A stretch of DNA of 64,000 bases from Anaerolineaceae bacterium UBA6086 (lineage in GTDB: Bacteria; Chloroflexota; Anaerolineae; Anaerolineales; Anaerolineaceae). The DNA lies in contig DIXG01000100.1 in the NCBI GenBank assembly GCA_002436005.1, positions 14,630-78,629 on the forward strand, read 5' to 3'. Shown in pieces: positions 38,243 through 46,518 of this stretch. A program made the translations under genes and the position numbers. The notes under the pieces were generated by a model. That model was not told the origin of the DNA. It did not search any database and was given only the letters and a program-made list of their open reading frames with translations. Position 1 is the stretch's first letter. The number at the start of each line of letters is the position of its first letter.

Positions 38243-38553
38243 AAATGGTCATGGTGGTTGTACCTGCCAATACCGCAGATAAAATTTTGGACGGGCTGGT
38301 AAATGCTGGATTTACAGCAACCTATGCAGAAACCCATGGCGGTATGTTGCAGCAAAGCCAGTATTCACTTTTCATTGCTGTCAACAAAGAAGACTTACAA
38401 ACTATTCTTGACATCGTAAAAGAGAACTGCCGCACCAGGGTAAACCTGAGTACAAAAAGTGAATTCGGTGAACCCGATAAAACACCCGTCACCACCGAAC
38501 TCGGCGGCGCAGTCGTGTTCATCTGGGATATCAATCAAATTATCACCTTCTAA
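38239..38553 (+). CDS. DarA/YaaQ (DUF970) PII-like signal protein inside the N-ATPase operon
   Basis: The 104-residue protein aligns without gaps to DarA/YaaQ/PstA, the c-di-AMP-binding PII-like family, over at least its first 70 residues. Shared landmarks are LVNAGFTAT, the GG-L loop, DIVKENCRTR and the closing LGGAVVFIWDINQ. The positions I recall as ligand contacts in DarA differ: Arg26 is Thr, Phe36 is Met and Asn41 is Gln, whereas Thr28, Gly35 and Leu37 remain. The ligand may thus not be c-di-AMP. It is translationally coupled to atpA (ATGA) and lies 6 bp before atpG, where N-ATPase operons normally have nothing. It is probably a regulator of the ATPase or reports on its ion balance; this is inference. 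Confidence 0.85.
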   Translation: MKMVMVVVPANTADKILDGLVNAGFTATYAETHGGMLQQSQYSLFIAVNKEDLQTILDIVKENCRTRVNLSTKSEFGEPDKTPVTTELGGAVVFIWDINQIITF

Positions 38554-38559
38554 TCCCCC

Positions 38560-39456
38560 ATGTCTCAAAGTTTTGAAACCGCAGTCGCTCGACTCAACAA
38601 TATTGAAACCATCAAGCCGCTTCTGAGCGCAATGCGAACGCTTTCCATGGGAGCCTGGCATATGGCTCTCAATAAGCTATCCGCGATGATTCCCTATGAG
38701 GAAAATTTCGATCGGATTCTCTTTGAAGTCCTTCGCCATTTGGATGTCAATGAAGTGACAAAAAATCAACCCATTAACCGGGAGCCTGGTCAGGGACAAA
38801 CAATTATTCTGATTATTGGCAGTGAACGTGGGCTTTGCGGTAAATACAACACAGTTTTAGCTGATAATTCAATGACATGGATTGAGAAGCAGAACCTCGC
38901 CAATTACCAGGTCTGGGCAATCGGTTCAAAATTAATCAGAACATTAGAGGGAATGAAAATTGCCATCACACAACAAACACCCGTCCCTACTGGCGGCTTG
39001 TTATCCTATTCAGAATCTTATATCACCACACAAAACTGGTTGGACCAGTATGAAGCATATGCATTTGATCAATTTTTCATCCACTACAACGAAATCAAAA
39101 AAGGGGGTCTATACGAATTTGCGACATTCCATTTGCTTCCCTATCAGAGCCCCCAGGTCTCAACAGAAGCTGTCTCAATAAAATCCTCCTGGCCCCCGCC
39201 AATCATTGAATCAGATCCACTCCGTATGTACCGGCAGATCATTGAGCACTATGTCGCCTCAAGCTATTATAAAATCTTATTATCATCAAGCGCAGCTGAG
39301 AATTCCTCCAGGTATCGGCTGATGCAAGAAGCAGAAGAAAATGCAGAAGAAATAATTGAAGAATTAACATTTGTGATAAATGCAGAAAGAAAGCGGAAAA
39401 TTACACAGGAGATGCAAGAGCTTGCCGCCGGATCTGGACTGTTAAACCGTCAGTAA
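38560..39456 (+). CDS. atpG: N-type ATPase subunit gamma
   Basis: The 298-residue protein is divergent but recognisable as gamma: the N-terminal helix with AMRTLSMGAW, LIIGSERGLCGKYNT in the middle, and the C-terminal helix INAERKRKITQEMQELAAGSG. It forms the rotating shaft. It begins just 6 bp after the DarA-like gene with no good ribosome-binding site, which suggests translation depends on that gene. It is the last gene of the operon. Confidence 0.88.
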   Translation: MSQSFETAVARLNNIETIKPLLSAMRTLSMGAWHMALNKLSAMIPYEENFDRILFEVLRHLDVNEVTKNQPINREPGQGQTIILIIGSERGLCGKYNTVLADNSMTWIEKQNLANYQVWAIGSKLIRTLEGMKIAITQQTPVPTGGLLSYSESYITTQNWLDQYEAYAFDQFFIHYNEIKKGGLYEFATFHLLPYQSPQVSTEAVSIKSSWPPPIIESDPLRMYRQIIEHYVASSYYKILLSSSAAENSSRYRLMQEAEENAEEIIEELTFVINAERKRKITQEMQELAAGSGLLNRQ

Positions 39457-39501
39457 GCCTTCAGGCAGATCATCTCGACCACAACAACAGAGGAGAGAAT
39501 T

Positions 39502-41193
39502 TTGCCGAGCGAGAACAAATACACCATTGGCATCGATTTTGGCACCGAATCCGTACGAGCAGTTCTGGTTAATGTCAGCACAGGTGCTTTGATTGCATCA
39601 TCCGTCTACCAGTATGCCCATGGCGTGATCTCAAAATTTCTACCTGATTCGGATATTGAACTTGATCCGGATTGGGCGCTTCAACACCCCCAGGATTATC
39701 TTACCGGTCTGAAGCGCACGATTCCAAAAATCATGAAGGAGAGTCAGGTCGACCCTGATGATGTAATTGGCATCGGCATCGACTTCACAGGTTCAACGGT
39801 ACTGCCCACGACGGACGATGGAACACCCTTGGCTTTACTGGACGAGTACCGCACAGACCCCCATGCATGGCCTAAACTGTGGAAGCACCATGCCGCCCAG
39901 GAGAAAGCAAACCAAATCACTCAATTGGCATCGGACCGGTTTGAACCGTTCCTGGATCGCTATGGCGGACGCATCAATGCTGAATGGTTCTTCCCAAAAG
40001 TATGGGAGATCTATGATGAATCTTCTTCTGTCTACAATGCTGCAGACCGGATCATTGAGGCTGCTGATTGGATTGTTTGGCAGCTGACCGGCGTTGAGAC
40101 TCGTAATTTATGCGCTGCGGGTTACAAAGCACTCTGGTCAAAGCAAGAAGGTTTTCCTCTTGAGACATTCTTTTCTTCAATGGATGAGGGTTTGACAAAT
40201 GTGGTCGATGCCAAAATGAGACGCGATATCTCTCCTTTGGGGCAGCAAGCAGGGGAATTAACAGAAGAAGCGGCAAAATGGATGAAACTCAAGCCAGGCA
40301 CGCCCGTCGCCACAGGTATCCTGGACGGACATGCAGCTGTCCCTGCAGCAACTGTCGCCGAACCCGGGAAAATGGCGTTAATCCTCGGAACAAGTTTTGT
40401 TCATATGCTTTTGTCAAAGAAGGAGTTTCGAGTTCCTGGCATATGTGGCATGGTTGAAGACGGTATTATCCCCGGTTTGATCGGATATGAAGCTGGCCAG
40501 GCAGGTGGCGGGGATCATTTTTCGTGGTTTATCAAAAACGCAGTGCCCTACGAATATTACCAGGAAGCCAGAAAACGAAAAATCTCGCTATTCCGCCTGA
40601 TGGAGGAAAAAGCTGCTTTATTAGCACCCGCAGAATCTGGTCTGGTTGCGCTCGACTGGTGGAATGGCAACCGCAGCATCCTTGCTGATGGCGACCTGAA
40701 CGGTTTAGTGTTGGGATACACGCTGGCAACAAAACCTGAAGAAATTTACCGAGCCTTGTTAGAAGCAACAACTTTTGGCACGCGGAAAATCTTTGAAACT
40801 TTCATCGCCAGCGGCGTGCCGATCGATGAAATTATTGTTACTGGCGGCGAACCTCTTAAAAATCGCCTTCTCCTCAACATCCTTGCCAACGTGACACGAA
40901 TGGAAATAAAAATAGCAGACTTCCCTTATCCCTCAGCACTGGGTGCTTCTATCTACGCAGCTGTTGCAGCAGGTGAGAACCGCGGCGGTTATGCCTCTGT
41001 TCCTGAAGCCAGCAAAAAGATGGCTCACCTCAGCAAGAAAACAATTGCACCCAATAATAACGACAAAAAAACATACAATCGTCTTTACTCTGAATACACA
41101 CTTTTGCATGATTATTTTGGATACGGTCACAACAATGCGATGAAACGGTTAAAGAACGCACGAACAACAATCCTCGAGAAAAAACACCGATAA
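39502..41193 (+). CDS. araB: ribulokinase
   Basis: The 563-residue FGGY kinase has YTIGIDFGTESVRAVLVNV near the start, GIDFTGSTVLP, LWKHHAAQEKANQI and the later VTGGEPLKNRLL. These segments suit ribulokinase, which phosphorylates L-ribulose in arabinose use. TTG 39502 has AGGAGAG 4 nt upstream. No araA or araD is nearby, so its partners must be elsewhere. A strong terminator follows. Confidence 0.9.
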   Translation: MPSENKYTIGIDFGTESVRAVLVNVSTGALIASSVYQYAHGVISKFLPDSDIELDPDWALQHPQDYLTGLKRTIPKIMKESQVDPDDVIGIGIDFTGSTVLPTTDDGTPLALLDEYRTDPHAWPKLWKHHAAQEKANQITQLASDRFEPFLDRYGGRINAEWFFPKVWEIYDESSSVYNAADRIIEAADWIVWQLTGVETRNLCAAGYKALWSKQEGFPLETFFSSMDEGLTNVVDAKMRRDISPLGQQAGELTEEAAKWMKLKPGTPVATGILDGHAAVPAATVAEPGKMALILGTSFVHMLLSKKEFRVPGICGMVEDGIIPGLIGYEAGQAGGGDHFSWFIKNAVPYEYYQEARKRKISLFRLMEEKAALLAPAESGLVALDWWNGNRSILADGDLNGLVLGYTLATKPEEIYRALLEATTFGTRKIFETFIASGVPIDEIIVTGGEPLKNRLLLNILANVTRMEIKIADFPYPSALGASIYAAVAAGENRGGYASVPEASKKMAHLSKKTIAPNNNDKKTYNRLYSEYTLLHDYFGYGHNNAMKRLKNARTTILEKKHR

Positions 41194-41213
41194 ATAAGGC
41201 TCATCAGTTCATA

Positions 41214-41252
41214 AAAAGCCCCGATCTGTTCAATTAAGATGGGGCTTTTCTT
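41214..41252 (+). terminator. intrinsic terminator after araB
   Basis: AAAAGCCCC (41214-41222) and GGGGCTTTT (41241-41249) pair over 9 bp with an 18-nt loop; GATC/GAT can extend the stem. TTTTC follows. Confidence 0.8.
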
Positions 41253-41389
41253 TGTCTGACCCAGGATAATCCAGTTACGGTTATCAATTCATTGAATTTC
41301 GTGGTTTTTACCATCCTTTTTCCTTCCCAAAATCGAAACAGTGGTAAAATGTCCTCACAATACTTGATTAGATAGGAGGAACATAAATT

Positions 41390-42502
41390 ATGGCAAGCGT
41401 TACGTATAAAAATGTTTGGAAAAAATTTGGGGATGTCGTCGCTCTCAATGATATGTCCATTGAGGTTGAGGACAAAGAATTTCTTGTGCTGGTAGGTCCC
41501 TCAGGCTGCGGAAAGACAACCGCTCTGCGTTGTCTGGCTGGCCTGGAGGAAGTCTCAGATGGACAGATCATGATTGGTGACGAAGTCGTCAACGACATCC
41601 CACCAAAGGATCGGGATATCGCAATGGTCTTCCAGAGTTATGCGCTTTATCCGCATATGTCCGTCTATGACAATATGGCGTTTGGGCTGAAATTGCGAAA
41701 ATTCCCGAAAGACGAGATCAATAGCCGTGTGGAAGCGGCAGCTGAAATCCTGGACATTCACCAGTTGCTGCAACGAAAGCCCAAAGAGCTCTCGGGCGGT
41801 CAGCGTCAGCGCGTTGCTGTCGGCCGGGCAATCGTCCGTGAGCCGAAAGTGTTCCTCTTTGACGAACCGCTTTCCAACCTGGATGCAAAATTAAGAGTGC
41901 AGACTCGGGCTCAGATCAGCAAACTGCACCAACGATTGCAAACAACCTTTATCTATGTAACCCACGACCAGACGGAAGCCATGACGATGGCAACCCGTAT
42001 AGCAGTATTAAATTATGGCGTTCTGCAGCAAATCGATACGCCCCAGCAGCTTTATGATTTCCCTGCGAATATGTTTGTTGCCGGCTTCATTGGCTCGCCT
42101 TCCATGAACTTTTTTGACGGAACGATCGTCGCAGAAAATGATGAGCTGTTTGTTGACTTAGCGAGTTTCAAGATCAAGGTGCCTGCAAGCCGTAAAGAAA
42201 TCTATGGACACCTTGTGGACCAGAAGGTGGTCCTGGGCATCCGACCGGAAGACATTCACAACCCGGAATTTGCACCGCCATCGATCATTTCGGAATCAGT
42301 TGCAGCGATGGTGGATGTTAGCGAGTTGATGGGTAACGAAATCCTGCTATACCTGGTGAATGGTGACCACAATTTCATTGCTCGAGTGGACCCCAGAACC
42401 AGGGTTGAAATGGGACAGCAGATCACAGTTGCCTTCAACGTGGACAATATGCATATTTTCGATCCTTCAGTTGATCCAAAGAATCCCGTCGTAGTACGTT
42501 AG
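41390..42502 (+). CDS. MalK/UgpC-type sugar ABC transporter ATPase
   Basis: The 370-residue ATPase has Walker A GPSGCGKTT (36-44), LSGGQRQRVAVGRAI, Walker B FLFDEPLSNLDAKLR and a C-terminal OB-like MalK regulatory domain. No permease or binding protein is adjacent. Such orphan ATPases (MsmK type) serve several carbohydrate importers. AGGAGG at 41376-41381 precedes the ATG. A terminator follows, so it is a single-gene unit. Confidence 0.9.
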   Translation: MASVTYKNVWKKFGDVVALNDMSIEVEDKEFLVLVGPSGCGKTTALRCLAGLEEVSDGQIMIGDEVVNDIPPKDRDIAMVFQSYALYPHMSVYDNMAFGLKLRKFPKDEINSRVEAAAEILDIHQLLQRKPKELSGGQRQRVAVGRAIVREPKVFLFDEPLSNLDAKLRVQTRAQISKLHQRLQTTFIYVTHDQTEAMTMATRIAVLNYGVLQQIDTPQQLYDFPANMFVAGFIGSPSMNFFDGTIVAENDELFVDLASFKIKVPASRKEIYGHLVDQKVVLGIRPEDIHNPEFAPPSIISESVAAMVDVSELMGNEILLYLVNGDHNFIARVDPRTRVEMGQQITVAFNVDNMHIFDPSVDPKNPVVVR

Positions 42503-42518
42503 AGAAACAGAAACTAAC

Positions 42519-42552
42519 ACGGGCTGCTAATCCAAGCAGCCCGTTGTTTTTT
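42519..42552 (+). terminator. intrinsic terminator after the MalK-type gene
   Basis: ACGGGCTGCT and AGCAGCCCGT form a 10-bp perfect stem with loop AATCCA, followed by TGTTTTTT. Confidence 0.9.
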
Positions 42553-42574
42553 AACTGCAGAGAAGGCAGAAAAA

Positions 42575-43243
42575 TTACTCTCTCAATTTTTTGCCCAGGA
42601 TAAGGACACTGCCACCCAGAACCAGGCTCAGGCATCCGACGAAAATAAAGGCATCCTGCCAAAAGCGCATTGGAAAAAGCCGAATGAGAGTATCCGACAT
42701 GTAAAACTGCCAGGTACCGGATTCAAAAAAGAGTTTGTGAAACCAGGTGAATAAGTTGTCAAAGCTGATTGCAACGAAAAGAAGAATCGTGACAATCAAT
42801 CCAATCAGCGCCCATCCCCCGCGCATAAGCGCAGTCAACAAAATGTCTTTCCTGCTGCTTTTTATACAGAGAACAGCAAACAATGCCACCAACACAAGGC
42901 TAACAGCCATGCCAATCCGCATACCGGTGACAACAGCCTTCACATCTTCCATGTGACTGAGCTCGCTTGCGTTGTAAATCGGTGTTCCATCCTCAAATTT
43001 CAACGCTTCGAGGTAGTCTATACTTTCAAAATTAACCAGGTACTTGATAGATGGCGCTGACCATTTCAAGCGGTCCTGCAAAGAAAAGCCATAAGTATCC
43101 CTTGGAAAGCCAGGCATACGATATTCAACTTTCGCAAAAAGAGGCGAGATCGTCAACCGAACTGCAATCATGAGTATAAGCAAAGGCAGCAGAAGCGTGA
43201 CCGCCCACCCCAAACGCTTTAATGTCTTATCACTGAGTTTCAT
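42575..43243 (-). CDS. DUF1461/TIGR01906 integral membrane protein
   Basis: The 222-residue protein has one membrane helix near residues 10-30, a long extracytoplasmic stretch, and three further helices (about 108-128, 140-160, 195-215). The landmarks MPGFPRDTYGFSLQDR and NFESIDYLEALK correspond to the TIGR01906 family. Its function is unknown. The ATG overlaps the stop of the preceding gene as ATGA, and AGGAG lies 8 nt before it. Confidence 0.8.
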   Translation of the reverse strand: MKLSDKTLKRLGWAVTLLLPLLILMIAVRLTISPLFAKVEYRMPGFPRDTYGFSLQDRLKWSAPSIKYLVNFESIDYLEALKFEDGTPIYNASELSHMEDVKAVVTGMRIGMAVSLVLVALFAVLCIKSSRKDILLTALMRGGWALIGLIVTILLFVAISFDNLFTWFHKLFFESGTWQFYMSDTLIRLFPMRFWQDAFIFVGCLSLVLGGSVLILGKKLRE

Positions 43244-44793
43244 TTCAAATCTCCTACCCCGCCTGAAAGGACAAAATCGAGAACAATTTTGTTGGACACC
43301 CACTCAATCGGTGCAAGGTCATCCGTGTAAATTCGTGTTTTCTCAGGCGCAGGTTGGCGGTTGTTATAAGCCATTGCCATCGCCTCAAGTAATAGGGGAT
43401 GAACATCAGTTTCTGCAAGCAGTAGATAATTATTCAAGAAATTATCCCAACTCCCTGGTTGCTTCGTTGCAAACAGGATGCTGTTGAATGAATTAGGAAG
43501 ATCCATCACAAATACTGTAGGGAAAATTGCTCCAATCGTTGTCCCGAGGTCATTCACCAATGCCCGGTCCAAAGGACTGCGCCCAATATTGATCACCAGG
43601 ACACCGTCGTTTGTCAAATGGTCATATGCGATTTGAAAAAATTCGATTGTTGTCATGTGCCATGGAATATAGGGTGGTCTGTAGGCGTCAACGCTGATAA
43701 TGTCATACCGATTCGGGCGATTTTCCAATCCCCAGCGTCCATCCTGAACAAACACCGTCAAATTGGGCTGAGTCATCTCAAAAAAGCGCTGTCCCACCTC
43801 GACAATTTTAGGGTCTATTTCAAAGCCATCGATCTCAGGCTCATCATAGACAAAATTCGCTTGCCTGGCAGTCGTGCCTGCAGCCAAACCTACAATCGCA
43901 ATTTTTCCCACCGAGTCAATCGGATGAGGCGCAGGGTTAAAGAAAGGCGCGACCAGTGCCTGCGACCAGGGTCCAAAATAATTCAAAAGGGTCGGGTGGT
44001 AAACCGAATGCATGCCCTGACCATCGTTGAGACGCAGATAACGATAATCCCCCTGTTCAACAACCTGAATGTAATTATAAGCAGACTCTGCTTCGTAAAT
44101 CATATTTTCAGTAGCTTTATCTACCCCCCTGGTTCCAAACACCCACAGAAGGATCAGCACCACAGGCATCCAGGCGTGCCGTAGCCATGGTTTCATTCCA
44201 ACATAAACAAAAAAACCTATGCTCCCAATCAGCATTAATAAACTGCTGAAAAACAAAAAGGTGCGATAGGTGCCAATCAACGGCACCAACACCAAAACTG
44301 GCAAGAACGTACCCAAAAATGAGCCCAGAGTCGATATGGCTGATAACTTTCCTGCGGTTTTCCCGGCAGATTGGGCATCCTTCAAAGCTAACTTCAACGC
44401 AAATGGCGACACCATCCCAATCAATGTCACGGGAACAGCAAAAAGCAAAAGGATGGTAACAAACGCACCCGCAATCATTGGTACCTGCAATTGATCGAGG
44501 GCATTAGCTGTGACCCGCAAAATGGGTCTTGATACCATCGGTACCAACGCCACAGTCATGCTTGCCCACATCAGTATCCTGTAAAAAGCATGATATGTTG
44601 GGCACCGGTCCGCATATTTCCCGCCCAACCAATAGCCAAGCGTCAGGTAGATCAGGATCAGACCAATCACGCTCGCCCACACCAGATTGCTGCTGCCATA
44701 CACATTTCCAATCAGGCGCGAAGCAGAAAGTTCAACAGCCAGTGCCGTCATGCCTGAGAAGAAAACCGTAATATACAGGTAAACTTTTTTCAA
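43240..44793 (-). CDS. membrane-fused spermidine-synthase-like protein
   Basis: The 517-residue protein has about seven membrane helices in its first 230 residues. A spermidine-synthase-like Rossmann domain follows: KIAIVGLAAGTTARQANF, EIDGFEIDPKIVEVG, FVQDGRWGLEN and DIISVDAYRPPYIPWHM. The domain binds SAM or decarboxylated SAM, but membrane-fused members do not always make polyamines. It is coupled by ATGA to the DUF1461 gene, so the two may form a complex. Confidence 0.82.
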   Translation of the reverse strand: MKKVYLYITVFFSGMTALAVELSASRLIGNVYGSSNLVWASVIGLILIYLTLGYWLGGKYADRCPTYHAFYRILMWASMTVALVPMVSRPILRVTANALDQLQVPMIAGAFVTILLLFAVPVTLIGMVSPFALKLALKDAQSAGKTAGKLSAISTLGSFLGTFLPVLVLVPLIGTYRTFLFFSSLLMLIGSIGFFVYVGMKPWLRHAWMPVVLILLWVFGTRGVDKATENMIYEAESAYNYIQVVEQGDYRYLRLNDGQGMHSVYHPTLLNYFGPWSQALVAPFFNPAPHPIDSVGKIAIVGLAAGTTARQANFVYDEPEIDGFEIDPKIVEVGQRFFEMTQPNLTVFVQDGRWGLENRPNRYDIISVDAYRPPYIPWHMTTIEFFQIAYDHLTNDGVLVINIGRSPLDRALVNDLGTTIGAIFPTVFVMDLPNSFNSILFATKQPGSWDNFLNNYLLLAETDVHPLLLEAMAMAYNNRQPAPEKTRIYTDDLAPIEWVSNKIVLDFVLSGGVGDLK

Positions 44794-45123
44794 TCTTTAC
44801 CTCCAGAGGATGTCAATACACAGGATTATAACGGAAATCACTCGTTGAGGGTTAAAGTCTTGTCACATGATGCTGGCACGCCTAATAACGGTTCTATAAA
44901 CTTCTATGCCCATCCCTGGTAGTTTCACTGCCAGAGAAAACTATAGTATCCCCTCAGAAGCCAGCAGACCCCTTATAAGCGGTTTATGTGTAAAAAACGC
45001 CCCCTAACACCTTGTGGCTAGTTTTTAACGATTGTGGGCATCCCTATCCAAATGCATTTGCAAGCACAATCACAGACTTCCAGGGTTAAAGGATGAAGCC
45101 CGACTTCTGTCGGGCTTCGCAGG
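44794..45123. other. 330-bp non-coding stretch before tRNA-Gln
   Basis: I see no convincing gene here. It contains the tRNA terminator hairpin at 45095-45119 and otherwise no strong repeat or promoter. Confidence 0.5.
45095..45119 (-). terminator. hairpin downstream of tRNA-Gln
   Basis: GAAGCCCGAC and GTCGGGCTTC pair around a TTCT loop. On the minus strand the stem begins 4 nt after the mature tRNA 3' end, so it probably ends the tRNA transcript. Confidence 0.75.
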
Positions 45124-45194
45124 CTGGGGGTGAAGGATTCGAACCTCCATATACAGATTCAGAGTCTGCTGTCCTGCCGTTAGACGAACCCCCA
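45124..45194 (-). tRNA. tRNA-Gln (CTG anticodon)
   Basis: Read on the minus strand, a 7-bp acceptor stem (TGGGGGT/ACCCCCA) encloses a D arm, an anticodon arm with GCAGA/TCTGT stem and loop CTCTGAA, and a GAGGTTCGAATCCTTC T arm. The loop gives anticodon CTG for Gln codon CAG. The discriminator base is G, and CCA is not encoded. A terminator hairpin follows. Confidence 0.93.
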
Positions 45195-45343
45195 ATTTTG
45201 AACTGGGCATTATTTTACCAAAAAGAGCCAAAAGTATCAAGTGGAAGTTTTGAAAATTATTTTGCTTGTCGAGGAAGATTTGTGGGGATAATGCGGTATC
45301 CACATCACTTCTTCACATCATACGCCCCCACCCTGTTGACCTG

Positions 45344-46468
45344 TTAAGGTTGCTTGATCTGTTTACGATTGGGCGATCGCATGGCAACGCTTTCAACCAT
45401 GCCAATTCCCAGCATCAGCGAAAGCAAAGAACTGCCGCCATAGCTTACAAAGGGCAAGGTTAACCCTGTGACCGGAATCACATTAATGTTGACGCCAATA
45501 TTAACAATCGTTTGGAAGAAAATCAGGAAACCAAAGCCATAGGCGATCAGTGAACCAAAGGTATCTGAAGCATTTTGTGAAATCTTCATACATCGAAAAA
45601 TCACCAACACGAGCAGACCAATCACGACCACTGACCCAACAAAGCCAAATTCAGCAGCAAGCACAGAGAAGATGAAGTCTGTATGTCGCACCTTCAAGAA
45701 CCTGAGCTGAACCTGGGTGGACTGGGTATACCCCTGTCCAAACCAGCCGCCAGTGCCAATTGTGATCAAAGCCTGGTCAACATTATATGTTTCTCCATAA
45801 CGGGCGTTAGGGTCAGGGAAGAAAAAATTGGAGATGCGATCCAACTGATAATCCTGAAGGAAGGCAAAACCTGTAGCAGCGCCAATCAGCACAACAACAA
45901 GCACAATCGCAATCGCAATCAGGATAAATCGAATCCTTATCCCCGTAATCCAGAGCATTGCTGCCCAAATCACGAGCAAGACGATCGTTGTGCTCAAGTT
46001 TGGTTGCAGGAAGATCCAGATCACTAATCCACCCACCAGCAACGCACTCTGAAAAATGGTCTTTAAATCAAGTGCCTTCTTTTCATGATTGGCAAAGAAG
46101 TTTGCCAGTGCCAAGATGACGACAATTTTTGCCAGTTCAGCCGGCTGAACCAAAATAGTACCAACTTCCAGCCACCTGACAGCGCCAAACCTCGCTTCAG
46201 CCGTGAAAACAAACAGCAAAAATGCAACCGTTACCAGGTACATGGGTTGAATCAGAGTGATCCAGTAGTTGTAATGGACTGCTGAAACCACAAAGAGAAC
46301 ACCCAGACTGATGATAAGAAAAGTCGTCTGCCTCTGGGGATGATCCACCAGTTCAATGTTGCCCGCAATCGAACTCCGGATAAGCGCGATACCAATAATT
46401 GAAAGAAGCAGTGCTGCACCGAACAACCAGAAGTCAAAATTTTGCCAGGCATTGCGTGAGTTTTGCAT
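45344..46468 (-). CDS. rodA: rod-shape SEDS glycosyltransferase RodA
   Basis: The 374-residue protein has ten or so membrane helices, with the SEDS landmarks RFGAVRWLEVG, QPAELAKI, TGLTLPFVSYGGSSLL near the end and a short tail. RodA polymerises lipid II glycan strands during elongation with its partner PBP2, encoded just upstream. ATG 46468 is chosen; a TTG one codon before is possible. Confidence 0.93.
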   Translation of the reverse strand: MQNSRNAWQNFDFWLFGAALLLSIIGIALIRSSIAGNIELVDHPQRQTTFLIISLGVLFVVSAVHYNYWITLIQPMYLVTVAFLLFVFTAEARFGAVRWLEVGTILVQPAELAKIVVILALANFFANHEKKALDLKTIFQSALLVGGLVIWIFLQPNLSTTIVLLVIWAAMLWITGIRIRFILIAIAIVLVVVLIGAATGFAFLQDYQLDRISNFFFPDPNARYGETYNVDQALITIGTGGWFGQGYTQSTQVQLRFLKVRHTDFIFSVLAAEFGFVGSVVVIGLLVLVIFRCMKISQNASDTFGSLIAYGFGFLIFFQTIVNIGVNINVIPVTGLTLPFVSYGGSSLLSLMLGIGMVESVAMRSPNRKQIKQP

Positions 46469-46518
46469 CAAGATAAAGCTTTTCTCTATTTTCCAGCCAT
46501 CATCAATTGATTGGAGCT

